A stretch of 64,000 bases of DNA from Enterobacteriaceae bacterium RIT691. Lineage in GTDB: Bacteria; Pseudomonadota; Gammaproteobacteria; Enterobacterales; Enterobacteriaceae. A program made the position numbers and the translations under genes. The stretch lies in contig WJYM01000002.1 of assembly GCA_009668205.1 (NCBI GenBank), forward strand, positions 62,001 to 126,000. The letters are read 5' to 3'. Numbering within the stretch: position 1 is the stretch's first letter; every line of letters begins with the position of its first letter. Shown in pieces: positions 28,282 through 36,492 of this stretch. Under the pieces are notes generated by a model. The model was not told where the DNA came from, searched no databases, and worked only from the letters and a program-made list of their open reading frames with translations.

Positions 28282-29325
28282 ATGTTTTCCGCAATGTGCC
28301 GCCGTCTGCTGCCGCTGACGCTTGGCGCATGTTTTTCCTCGTCACTTTTCGCGGCTTCCCTGCCGGCCGGTCAAATGGCCAATGAGCAGGCTCGCCATAT
28401 CGCCACCTATTTCCCTGGTCGTATGACCGGCAGCCCTGCCGAAATGCTTTCTGCTGACTATGTTCGCCAACAGTTTGCACAGATGGGTTATGAGAGCGAT
28501 CTGCGTGTGTTCAACAGCCGCTATATCTACACCACCAAAGACAACCGTCAGAACTGGCATAAAGTAACAGGCAGTTCGGTTATCGCCGCGCATGAAGGCA
28601 AATCCAGCCAGCAGATAATCGTCATGGCGCACCTGGATACCTATGCGCCCCACAGCGATGCGGATAGCGAAAACAACCTTGGCGGCCTGACGCTTCAGGG
28701 GATCGACGATAATGCGATGGGCGTCGGGGTGATGCTGGAGCTGGCCGAACGATTGAAGGATACGCCCACCGAATATGGCATTCGTTTTATCGCCACCAGC
28801 GGTGAAGAAGAAGGCAAGCTGGGCGCCGAAAATATCCTCAAACGGATGAGTGAAGCGGAGAAAAAGAACACCCTGCTGGTGATTAATCTCGACAGCCTGG
28901 TGGTGGGGGATAAGCTCTATTTTAACAGCGGAGTCACCACTCCCGCTTCCGTGCGCAAACTGACCCGCGATCGCGCGCTGACCATTGCTCACCGCCTCGG
29001 GATCCAGGCGACCACCAATCCAGGACTGAATAAAGCCTATCCGAAAGGGACTGGCTGCTGCAGCGATGCTGAAGTGTTCGATAAAGCAGGGATCCCCGTG
29101 CTCTCTGTGGAAGCCACCAATTGGTCTCTCGGAAATAAGGATGGCTATCAGCAGCGCGCCAAATCTCGTGCTTTCCCGGAAGGCACCAGCTGGCATGACG
29201 TCCGTCTGGATAATCAGCAATACCTCGACAAAACGCTGCCAGGACGGATTGAGAAACGCAGCCGCGATGTGGTGCGCGTGATGCTGCCGTTGATGAAGGA
29301 GTTGGCTAAGGTGAAAAAAGCCTGA
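28282..29325 (+). CDS. iap: Alkaline phosphatase isozyme conversion aminopeptidase
   Basis: 347 residues. An M28-family zinc aminopeptidase exported to the periplasm: the signal peptide is about residues 1-25 (LLPLTLGACFSSSLFAA). Metal ligands lie in IVMAHLDTYAP, IDDNAMGVGVMLE and ATSGEEEGKLGAEN. In E. coli Iap trims the N-terminal Arg of alkaline phosphatase. It ends in its own terminator. Confidence 0.95.
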   Translation: MFSAMCRRLLPLTLGACFSSSLFAASLPAGQMANEQARHIATYFPGRMTGSPAEMLSADYVRQQFAQMGYESDLRVFNSRYIYTTKDNRQNWHKVTGSSVIAAHEGKSSQQIIVMAHLDTYAPHSDADSENNLGGLTLQGIDDNAMGVGVMLELAERLKDTPTEYGIRFIATSGEEEGKLGAENILKRMSEAEKKNTLLVINLDSLVVGDKLYFNSGVTTPASVRKLTRDRALTIAHRLGIQATTNPGLNKAYPKGTGCCSDAEVFDKAGIPVLSVEATNWSLGNKDGYQQRAKSRAFPEGTSWHDVRLDNQQYLDKTLPGRIEKRSRDVVRVMLPLMKELAKVKKA

Positions 29326-29363
29326 GGTCAGCCACAACGCGTTTAACGACACGCGGTAGATAT

Positions 29364-29396
29364 AAGGAAGGGTGAGCCATCTCCCTTCCTTTTTTT
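29364..29396 (+). terminator. Terminator of iap
   Basis: AAGGAAGGG and CCCTTCCTT form a 9-bp stem with a 10-base loop, followed by a run of T. Confidence 0.85.
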
Positions 29397-29431
29397 CGCC
29401 CTTTTATCGCCCCGAAAACAATGATCGGCAA

Positions 29432-29451
29432 CTTGTGATGAGTATCACCCG
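29432..29451. promoter_or_regulatory. Probable CRP site before the PTS operon
   Basis: TGTGA-TGAGTA-TCACC differs from the consensus TGTGA-N6-TCACA at one base. It lies about 145 bases upstream of the first PTS gene, which suits catabolite control. Confidence 0.6.
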
Positions 29452-29593
29452 CATTTTAATCATACAGACAGCTTTTATCGTTCCCCGTCCACAGCCTTAA
29501 AGCTTTCCCCGCTCTGCGTCCTAAGATGGCAGTCAGCAACATTATCTGGCGAACCTTAGCCACTGGCCGGGACATCACACGCAGGGACAATAC

Positions 29594-30067
29594 ATGATGG
29601 GAAGTACGATAAGTGAGTTTATCTCTCCTTCTTTGATAACCTTAAATGCCGCCTATGATTTTCAGGAGGATTTTTTTAAGCACTCTTTTCAGGCTTTGTA
29701 TCTGCAGGAGTACGTCGAAGCAAGCTATCTCGATAAAATAATTGCCAGAGAAAAAGAGTACCCAACAGGGTTATTAGCGGCGGGCCTGAATATCGCTATC
29801 CCGCATACCGATCCTCAGCATATAAAAAAGCCTTTTATTGCAATCACTCAGTTAGCCAAACCGCTGCCCTTTTTTGTTATGGGGACGACGGATGAAAGAG
29901 TCGATGTCGACTGGATATTTTCACTGGGCGTCACCCACGCAGAAAATCAAATTTTCCTGCTACAGGCCTTGATGTCCCTATTCTCACATCACGACCAGGT
30001 AGACGCACTGAAGGCATTAACTTCGGCGGATGACGTTTTTGCCTTTTTCAATTCAATCTCATTATAA
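29594..30067 (+). CDS. PTS EIIA component (fructose/galactitol type)
   Basis: A 157-residue EIIA of the PTS_EIIA_2 fold, closest in look to GatA. The phosphorylated His is His71 in LNIAIPHTDPQHI. It passes phosphate from HPr to EIIB. The ATG at 29594 has AGGGA six bases upstream. First gene of a six-gene operon that also encodes an aldolase, EIIB, EIIC, a dehydrogenase and HPr. Confidence 0.85.
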   Translation: MMGSTISEFISPSLITLNAAYDFQEDFFKHSFQALYLQEYVEASYLDKIIAREKEYPTGLLAAGLNIAIPHTDPQHIKKPFIAITQLAKPLPFFVMGTTDERVDVDWIFSLGVTHAENQIFLLQALMSLFSHHDQVDALKALTSADDVFAFFNSISL

Positions 30068-30076
30068 GGTGACACT

Positions 30077-30898
30077 ATGATTATCTATAACATTAATGAA
30101 GCGCCGTTTATCAAAGAGATGAGTGATATTACGCTTAAATTATGGGAGAAAGGTTGGGCGGAAAGAAATGGTGGCAATATCAGCTATCTTCTGCAAGAAG
30201 AAGACGTTGCCCCCTACCTGAATACGGAACAGTTGCTCGACAAAATCGAGCTGCCTATTGCTCTTCCGGATCTCGCCAACAAAATCTTTCTGGTTTCGGG
30301 GTCGGGTAAGTATTTTCGCAATGTCATCAAAAACCCAGCCGATACGCTGGTTATCCTGAAAGTCTCCGCGGATGGCCGGTATTATCACCGCCTGTGGGGT
30401 CTGGTTAACGGCGGCACACCCACCAGTGAATTAGCCTCCCATTTAAAATGTCATGACACGCGTCTGAAGCAAGACCCCAATCATCGGGTCATTTTACACA
30501 CCCATGCCACCGCCACTATCGCGATGACATTTGTCCATGACCTTGATGAAAAGAAATTTTCAAAAACGCTGTGGCAGCAGATAACCGAATGCCTGGTGGT
30601 GTTCCCGGAAGGCGTTGGGATTGTGCCGTGGATGGTGGCGGGCACCATTGACCTCGGCCTGGCCTCAGCCGCAAAGATGGAATATTGCCGAATCGTCATC
30701 TGGGCGCACCACGGCATTATGGGCGCAGGCTGTAATATGGATGATGCACTGGGTCTGGTCGAAACCGTCGACAAAGCGGCAGATATTTACCTGCGCGCCT
30801 CTGCCGTTTCCTCCGGAATCAAACAATCGATTACTGACGATGAACTCAGCGCGTTGGCCGATACGTTCAATGTCACTCCACGAGCAGGGATCTTATAA
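30077..30898 (+). CDS. Class II aldolase, rhamnulose-1-phosphate aldolase-like
   Basis: 273 residues, aligned over its whole length with RhaD (274 residues). It has WAERNGGNISY at the phosphate site, SGSGKYFRN, Glu118 in TPTSELASH and the zinc ligands His141 and His143 in ILHTHATATIA and His212 in AHHGIMG. Such enzymes split a ketose 1-phosphate into dihydroxyacetone phosphate and an aldehyde. Because it sits inside a PTS operon, its substrate is probably the sugar phosphate made by the transporter. Identity of that sugar is unknown, so no rha symbol is given. Confidence 0.8.
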   Translation: MIIYNINEAPFIKEMSDITLKLWEKGWAERNGGNISYLLQEEDVAPYLNTEQLLDKIELPIALPDLANKIFLVSGSGKYFRNVIKNPADTLVILKVSADGRYYHRLWGLVNGGTPTSELASHLKCHDTRLKQDPNHRVILHTHATATIAMTFVHDLDEKKFSKTLWQQITECLVVFPEGVGIVPWMVAGTIDLGLASAAKMEYCRIVIWAHHGIMGAGCNMDDALGLVETVDKAADIYLRASAVSSGIKQSITDDELSALADTFNVTPRAGIL

Positions 30899-30928
30899 CC
30901 CAGCAGCACACCGATAAAGGAAGCACAG

Positions 30929-31228
30929 ATGAAAAATATCAATGTCATTTCTGTTTGTGGGTCTGGCACCGTGACCAGTTCCATGGTTGCCGAAAAAGTA
31001 AAAGATATTCTTGATGTCAATGGATACAAAGCCAAAACGGTTGAGGTGAATCCTGGCGGCGTCGAAGGACAATTGAGCTCAGGGAAGTGGGACATTATTG
31101 TTCACACCAGTCCGCTGAAAGACACCTATGACATCCCGACCATTAATGCCGTAGGATTATTAATAGGCACTGACGAAGATGGCTTTATCGAAGAATTACT
31201 CAGCGCCGTAGAGAAATTAAACATTTAA
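30929..31228 (+). CDS. PTS EIIB component (galactitol/lactose type)
   Basis: A 99-residue EIIB with the phosphocysteine loop VCGSGTVTSSMVAEK (Cys10) after a short beta strand, like GatB. It relays phosphate from EIIA to the sugar bound by EIIC. AAGGA precedes the start. It lies 30 bases after the aldolase gene. Confidence 0.9.
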   Translation: MKNINVISVCGSGTVTSSMVAEKVKDILDVNGYKAKTVEVNPGGVEGQLSSGKWDIIVHTSPLKDTYDIPTINAVGLLIGTDEDGFIEELLSAVEKLNI

Positions 31229-31404
31229 TCACGACATCTCCATAAACCTCTGTTTGTGGAGAACGTATTTCTACCCGACGCTGCATCCGGCTGTTTTGTT
31301 GCAGCTTACGATCTCTGTAGATTTTATCTATTCATCAGAAAGCGTTGCTGAACAGTCAACCGTTCTCAGCTTCATTCTGATAACAAGAAGCATGAGAGGG
31401 GAAA

Positions 31405-32814
31405 ATGTTAGATCTTCTGTCGAAAATCATGAACTCCTTTGGCGCGGCGATAATTGTTCCATTTATCATTTATATTATCGCGCTGATTATGAAGGTGAAT
31501 CATAAAAAGGCACTGAAAGCAGGCTTGAATGCCGGTATTGGTTTAACCGGCTTTGGCATGCTGATTGGTGCCTATACACCTGTCGTTACGCCGGTCATCA
31601 CCCGGATGGTGGAAACATCCGGCATTTCGTTGCGTATTCTGGACACCGGCTGGCAGGCAACCAGCGTTGTCGCCTACTCAACCAATGTCGGGATGATTTT
31701 TCTGGGCCTCGGACTCCTGTTTCAGACAATCTTATTTGTTACCCGCTTCACGAATATCTTTATGCCCTCAGACATGTGGAATAACTTCTCCTTTATGCTC
31801 TGGGGATCAATGCTCTATATCGCAACGGGCAACATTTATCTGGCCATTGGTTTAATGCTGTTGTCGAATTTATATTCTTTGGTCTGTTCCGAAATTGTCG
31901 CCAAACGCTGGGCAACCTACTATGGCTACCCCGGCTGCACCATGACGGCCCCGCACCATGTCTGTTCGGTTCCCTTAGCTATCGTTGTCGACTGGATCCT
32001 TAATAAGCTGGGTGCCAACAACGTTAAATGGAACCCGGAAACCTTACAGCAAAAATTGGGCTTTATGGGCGAGCCCATCAGTCTGGGTCTGGTATTAGGC
32101 TGCTTAATTGGGCTTGCCGGTAATTATACCCGTCTGGAGACGTTAGAAGCCTGGGGTGAAGTCTGCAAAGTGGGGATCGCCACAGCCGCCGTGATGTGCA
32201 TCTTCCCTAAAATTGCCGGGGTGTTCGCCTCAGCATTCACCACCATCACCGATGCCTCCAGAAAAACGGCTAAAAGCAGTGGCCAGAATCGGGTCTGGTA
32301 TCTGGCGATTAACGATGCCGCGGGCTATGGCGAATCCGCCACCTTGCTGACCGGAATGCTGCTTATTCCTGTCATCTTTATTCTGGCCATTATCTTACCC
32401 GGCAATCAGACGCTCCCCATGGTCGACCTGATTGCTATCCCGTATATGATTGAACTGATTATCGCTATCTCGGGTGGCAACATCTTTAAATCGCTTATCT
32501 CTGGCGCAATCTGGTGCGTTGGCGGGCTATATATCATTACCGCAGTGGCTCCGGTCTTCACCGACGTCGCCAAAAGTGTTGGCGTTATTCTCCCGGCTGG
32601 TGCGCTGTTAATTTGCAGCTTTGCCGTAATGACTAACCACCTTATGGGCGGCTTATTCCTCATCTTCCTGACGCAAAACCCACTTTATATTGCACTTAGC
32701 GTCGTTGTTTACATCGTGTTCTATCTTTTCGTGCGCATCAAACGAGATGCCATTCACGCTTATCTTGAACGACAGGTCAGCGTGGATGATGAACCAAAGC
32801 CCCTCACAGAATAA
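31405..32814 (+). CDS. PTS EIIC component (galactitol-type permease)
   Basis: A 469-residue multi-pass membrane protein of the GatC type, with about ten hydrophobic segments from AAIIVPFIIYIIALIMKV to VVVYIVFYLFVRI. It binds and carries the sugar across the inner membrane while EIIB phosphorylates it. GAGAGGGG precedes ATG 31405. A 176-base gap before it has no gene and no clear terminator. Confidence 0.88.
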   Translation: MLDLLSKIMNSFGAAIIVPFIIYIIALIMKVNHKKALKAGLNAGIGLTGFGMLIGAYTPVVTPVITRMVETSGISLRILDTGWQATSVVAYSTNVGMIFLGLGLLFQTILFVTRFTNIFMPSDMWNNFSFMLWGSMLYIATGNIYLAIGLMLLSNLYSLVCSEIVAKRWATYYGYPGCTMTAPHHVCSVPLAIVVDWILNKLGANNVKWNPETLQQKLGFMGEPISLGLVLGCLIGLAGNYTRLETLEAWGEVCKVGIATAAVMCIFPKIAGVFASAFTTITDASRKTAKSSGQNRVWYLAINDAAGYGESATLLTGMLLIPVIFILAIILPGNQTLPMVDLIAIPYMIELIIAISGGNIFKSLISGAIWCVGGLYIITAVAPVFTDVAKSVGVILPAGALLICSFAVMTNHLMGGLFLIFLTQNPLYIALSVVVYIVFYLFVRIKRDAIHAYLERQVSVDDEPKPLTE

Positions 32815-32826
32815 AGGATAATAACC

Positions 32827-33882
32827 ATGAAACTGGTCATAGTGGGAGATGCGCTGGTCAGCAGTGCGACGTTAATGGATGCCGCTAAAGGCATTGATTT
32901 CCCTGGACGAAACGACGATGACCTCGATATCGTCACGTTCGAATGGTTTTCACAGCTGGATAAAGAAGCATTCCAGGCAAAAATACTGCAAATCGAAAAG
33001 CATGGCCCTGAGGCGGTCCCGGTGCCTGAGGGCATTATCGAGGCGATGCGTGAGGCGGATTATCTTCTGGTTCACATTGCCCCCGTATCAAATGCCATGC
33101 TGCAGGCAGCCAATAAGCTGAAACTGATTGGCACCTGTCGCGGTGGCCTTGAGCATATAGCGTTGGACAGCGTGAAGCAGAAAGACATTACGCTCATTCA
33201 TGTGATTCGCAACGCGGAACCCGTGGCAGACTTCACGCTCAGCCTGATGTATGCCGAAACCAGAAATATCGCGCGTGCACACCATGCGATTAAAACGGGC
33301 CAGTGGTGTAAAAGCTTTGCTAACGATGCCTTTAAAACCGTGCTGGCTAACCATACAGTAGGCCTGATTGGGTTGGGCTACATTGGGAAATTAGTGGCTA
33401 AAAGGCTAAATGCTTTGGGCGTAAAGGTGATTGCTCACGATCCTTTTATTGAAGCCGCCACGCTAAGCAAGGAAGGCATTCATGTGGAACTTCTGTCCCT
33501 GGAGAGCGTGGTATCACAAGCGGATATTTTGTCTTTGCACATGCGATTAACCCCCGAAACTGAAGGGATGATCAATAAAGACATCTTCAATAAAATGAAA
33601 CCCGGCAGCTATATCATCAACACCGCAAGAGCGGGCGTGGTCTGCAAAGAGGATTTGATCGACGCATTGCAGAATAAGCGCATAGCAGGCGCAGCGTTAG
33701 ATGTCAGCTGGTGTGAACCGATTGAAGCCAACGACCCCTTGTTAGCCCTGGATAACGTTACGCTCACTCCCCATATTGCGGGTGACACCATCGATGCGAT
33801 TCCGAAAGCCCCTTATTTGCTGAAAACAGTGTTGAACGCGTATTTCAAAACAGGGCATAGCGAGATGTTAATCAGGCTGTAA
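32827..33882 (+). CDS. D-isomer-specific 2-hydroxyacid dehydrogenase
   Basis: 351 residues. The NAD-binding motif is GLIGLGYIGKLVAKRL, and the catalytic Arg, Glu and His are in NTARAGVV, WCEPIEAND and LTPHIAG. These enzymes reduce or oxidise 2-hydroxy acids using NAD(P). In this operon it may handle an acid derived from the aldehyde released by the aldolase. Substrate unknown. Confidence 0.85.
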   Translation: MKLVIVGDALVSSATLMDAAKGIDFPGRNDDDLDIVTFEWFSQLDKEAFQAKILQIEKHGPEAVPVPEGIIEAMREADYLLVHIAPVSNAMLQAANKLKLIGTCRGGLEHIALDSVKQKDITLIHVIRNAEPVADFTLSLMYAETRNIARAHHAIKTGQWCKSFANDAFKTVLANHTVGLIGLGYIGKLVAKRLNALGVKVIAHDPFIEAATLSKEGIHVELLSLESVVSQADILSLHMRLTPETEGMINKDIFNKMKPGSYIINTARAGVVCKEDLIDALQNKRIAGAALDVSWCEPIEANDPLLALDNVTLTPHIAGDTIDAIPKAPYLLKTVLNAYFKTGHSEMLIRL

Positions 33883-33926
33883 CTCACCGCTGAATCAGTA
33901 TTCCTATTCTCTTCAGGATGGTATGA

Positions 33927-34193
33927 ATGATTAGAGAAACATTACGTGTAAACAACACGACGGGTTTGCACGCCCGGCCAGCCAGTGCCATCGTTAAAGT
34001 TGTTTCCAGACATCATGCAAACGTCGAGTTTGTGTTTAAAGAAAAAGTCATCAAAGGCAAAAGCGTCATCGGACTCATGACTGCCGGAATTACCGGCGGG
34101 GCCAGCGTCGACGTTTTTTGCGATGGCGAGGATGAAGAGGCCGTTTATTCAGAAATCAAAGCCCTGTTCGACGCCGGGTTTGGTGAACAATAA
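33927..34193 (+). CDS. HPr-like phosphocarrier protein
   Basis: An 88-residue HPr. The phosphorylated His15 is in TTGLHARPASAIVK and Ser46 is in KGKSVIGLMTAGI. It should accept phosphate from enzyme I and feed EIIA. A dedicated HPr inside a sugar operon is uncommon; no EI is present here, so the general ptsI product must act. AGGA lies eight bases before ATG 33927. Confidence 0.88.
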   Translation: MIRETLRVNNTTGLHARPASAIVKVVSRHHANVEFVFKEKVIKGKSVIGLMTAGITGGASVDVFCDGEDEEAVYSEIKALFDAGFGEQ

Positions 34194-34233
34194 TCGTCAG
34201 CGTCATTATTCATCATTCTCATTTACGCATAAC

Positions 34234-34263
34234 AAAGACTAAAGGGCTAAGCCCTTAGTCTTT
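34234..34263 (+). terminator. Terminator after the PTS operon
   Basis: AAAGACTAAAGGGCT and GCCCTTAGTCTTT form a long stem with one bulged base and an AA loop. It separates the HPr gene from the AraC-type regulator gene. Confidence 0.65.
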
Positions 34264-34320
34264 ATGTGATAGCGTGTACACCCCGTAAAATAGAGAAAAC
34301 CTGAAGAATACATTTTGACT

Positions 34321-35154
34321 ATGAATAAGCTGACATCTCAGGATCACTTTATCTCAGAACATCAAAACATCATTATTACTTCACGAATTCCGCAGCACTA
34401 TTCACCCAGGCCAAACTTTAACTTCAGCAAGATAACCTTTATCGTGGACGGCATCGGCCTGCACATTATTAATGGGAAGCCCTACACTATTTATCCACGG
34501 ATGCTTTTCTTTACCCAGGCTACCGACCAGCAAATCTATGAACACACTCAAACCCTCAGCGTGATTAACATCTATTATCAACCCTCCGCTCACTTCCATT
34601 TGATTAAAGGGTTTGAAGCTTTAATTCCAAAACAATTTGCTTCGTACCATATTCACCGTTTTTTAGACAGACAAAGCGCAGGGATGATACACGACGCACT
34701 GGACAAATTAATCGCCAGCCAGCACAAAGGCTACATTGAGCAAGAGAGTCTGTTTCTACGGCTACTGGTAGACCTGCGACATTGCAGCTATTTTTACGAC
34801 AAGAACAATACTAACGAAAGAAGAACACTAAGATTAATTCGCTGGCTTCACGCCAATTATCAGGAACATATTGACTGGGGAGAACTGGCTGCGCAGTTTT
34901 CCATTACCGTGCGGACCATGCATCGTTATCTTGATAAAGACGTGGGCCTGTCACCCCAGCGATATTTAAATAAAGTCCGGTTGTTTAATGCACTGTACCA
35001 GCTGCTTTACAGCCATAAAGCCATCACATCTGTCGCCCAGGATTGTGGTTTCGACGATCACTCCTGGTTCACGACCTGTTTCCGCAAAGAATTTGGCGTT
35101 ACACCAAGGAACGTCAAAGTGCAGGGATCACCGTACGGCCAGCTCAGGAAATGA
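34321..35154 (+). CDS. AraC-family transcriptional regulator
   Basis: 277 residues. The N-terminal half is a cupin-like sensor domain (FIVDGIGLHIINGKPYTIYP). The C-terminal 100 residues form the double helix-turn-helix: WGELAAQFSITVRTMHRYLDKDVG and ITSVAQDCGFDDHSWFTTCFRKEFG. ATG 34321 is used although no strong Shine-Dalgarno is seen. It follows the PTS operon on the same strand behind a terminator, and probably activates it in response to the sugar or its phosphate. Confidence 0.85.
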   Translation: MNKLTSQDHFISEHQNIIITSRIPQHYSPRPNFNFSKITFIVDGIGLHIINGKPYTIYPRMLFFTQATDQQIYEHTQTLSVINIYYQPSAHFHLIKGFEALIPKQFASYHIHRFLDRQSAGMIHDALDKLIASQHKGYIEQESLFLRLLVDLRHCSYFYDKNNTNERRTLRLIRWLHANYQEHIDWGELAAQFSITVRTMHRYLDKDVGLSPQRYLNKVRLFNALYQLLYSHKAITSVAQDCGFDDHSWFTTCFRKEFGVTPRNVKVQGSPYGQLRK

Positions 35155-35210
35155 GTGACTGAAAAAGCTGAATGAATGGGTGCAGGAGAACCGACGTTCA
35201 CACTCCGGTA

Positions 35211-35233
35211 CGCGGGGTTGCCCCCGCGTTTTT
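35211..35233 (+). terminator. Terminator of the AraC-type gene
   Basis: CGCGGGG-TTG-CCCCCGCG followed by TTTTT: a strong GC-rich intrinsic terminator 56 bases past the regulator stop codon. It also stands just past the hok end on the other strand. Confidence 0.9.
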
Positions 35234-35235
35234 AG

Positions 35236-35388
35236 CTACTTCTTCGATTCGTAAGCGAGAACAGCTTTAAACTCCATACCACGTTCTCTGATACTTAACT
35301 CGCATAGCGAGCTGCGCACCATTAACGTGAACCCCAGCACTGTGAGACACAGTACGACGATCGCCACAAGGGCGTATTTTGTCAGCAT
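35236..35388 (-). CDS. Hok/Gef-family type I toxin
   Basis: A 50-residue toxin: [20 protein letters not shown] is the single membrane segment, followed by the conserved Cys-Glu-Leu ([20 protein letters not shown]). It closely resembles HokC and HokE; these insert into the inner membrane and collapse its potential. GGAGG lies six bases before the ATG. E. coli carries a hokX/sokX relic at the same place next to cysH, so this may be an intact version of that locus. Upstream sequence on the same strand looks like a hok mRNA leader. Confidence 0.88.
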   Translation of the reverse strand: MLTKYALVAIVVLCLTVLGFTLMVRSSLCELSIRERGMEFKAVLAYESKK

Positions 35389-35419
35389 GCCTTGCCTCCC
35401 TGCAAAGAAGAGACTAACA

Positions 35420-35485
35420 TCCGAATTGCTTAGGTTCGGTATGTAGGCCTCAGGTTGATAGGAATATCTCCTGGGGCTTTCATCT
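35420..35485 (+). ncRNA. Putative Sok antisense RNA
   Basis: Opposite the hok leader, GCCTCAGG (35447-35454) and CCTGGGGC (35470-35477) with TTT after them can form the terminator hairpin of a Sok-type antisense RNA, whose surrounding GATAGGAATATCTCCTGGGG is usual for chromosomal hok/sok loci. Ends are approximate and the promoter was not located. Confidence 0.4.
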
Positions 35486-35657
35486 ATCTGGAACCTTGCA
35501 GTTGCTCAAAGCCAGCTAGCCTCAAGCACCCGCCGCTATTCTAACGCGACTTTACCCACTCCCAGTGCACCTAAATACTGAGACTGGAAAGCCGCTCGCA
35601 AGATAAAAAAAACGCCCCATACTTTGCAGCATGAGGCGTGTGATATTCCTGCGTTTT

Positions 35658-36392
35658 TTACCCTTCGTGTAACCCGCATTCGCGTTTCAGACCAAAGAAG
35701 CGAGTCTCTTCTTCCGCCATGCCAGGTTCCCATTTGCGGGTGGTGTGCGTATCGCCGACGGATAAATAGCCCTGATCCCAGAGCGGATGGTATTTCAGAC
35801 CCTGCTTTTGCAGATACTGATACACCGTGCGGTTATCCCAGTCGATGATTGGCAGCACTTTGAAGACTTCACGCTGCACCGCCAGCACCGGAAGCGTGGC
35901 GCGGCTGCCGGATTGCTCACGGCGCAGGCCAGCAAACCAGGTTTGCGCTTTCAGCTCTTTCAGCGCCCGGTTCATCGGCTCGACTTTGTTGATGTCATTG
36001 TATTTCTCAATGCCTTCAACGCCCTGCTCCCACAGCTTGCCGTAGCGCGCTTCCTGCCACGCCGGGCTTTGTTCGGCACGGTAAATCTTCAGGTTGAGAT
36101 TCAGCTTGTCCGTCAGCTCATCAATAAACTGGTAAGTTTCCGGGAACAGGTAGCCCGTATCGGTGAGGATAACCGGGATCCCAGGGCTCACCTGATTCAC
36201 CAGATGCAGGCTGACCGCCGCCTGAATACCAAAGCTTGAAGACAGCACATACTCGCCGGGCAGATTTTCCAGCGCCCAGGCAACACGTTCTTCGGCGCTG
36301 AGTTTTTCCAGCTGCGCGTTGGTTTCGCCAAGCTGGAGCACGCGGTCGACTTTCGGCAGTTCGTTTAAGGCGTTCAGATTGAGTAATGACAT
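35658..36392 (-). CDS. cysH: Phosphoadenylyl-sulfate reductase
   Basis: 244 residues. It reduces PAPS to sulfite with thioredoxin. The PP-loop region [15 protein letters not shown] and the C-terminal [16 protein letters not shown] with the single active Cys are diagnostic. Last gene of cysJ-I-H, separated from cysI by a REP pair. Confidence 0.98.
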   Translation of the reverse strand: MSLLNLNALNELPKVDRVLQLGETNAQLEKLSAEERVAWALENLPGEYVLSSSFGIQAAVSLHLVNQVSPGIPVILTDTGYLFPETYQFIDELTDKLNLNLKIYRAEQSPAWQEARYGKLWEQGVEGIEKYNDINKVEPMNRALKELKAQTWFAGLRREQSGSRATLPVLAVQREVFKVLPIIDWDNRTVYQYLQKQGLKYHPLWDQGYLSVGDTHTTRKWEPGMAEEETRFFGLKRECGLHEG

Positions 36393-36409
36393 GGTTACCT
36401 CTCAAGCCT

Positions 36410-36488
36410 GATGATGCCGGGCGGCACTACGTTTGCCCGGCCTACGTGTTTTGTAGGCCGGATAAGCGTTAGCGCCATCCGGCGTTAT
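36410..36488. repeat. REP pair (BIME) between cysH and cysI
   Basis: GCCGGGCGGCACTACG...GCCCGGCCTAC and then GTAGGCCGGATAAGCG...GCCATCCGGC: two facing REP units within the 100-base cysI-cysH gap. Confidence 0.85.
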
Positions 36489-36492
36489 CACG

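Noticed and set aside
29326-29593. CRISPR array after iap, as in E. coli K-12
   Set aside because: No copy of a spaced direct repeat is present, and no cas gene lies between iap and cysH. The space holds the iap terminator, a CRP box and the PTS operon.
31254-31505. 83-codon open frame in the EIIB-EIIC gap
   Set aside because: It overlaps the real EIIC start in another frame and has no ribosome-binding site or domain.
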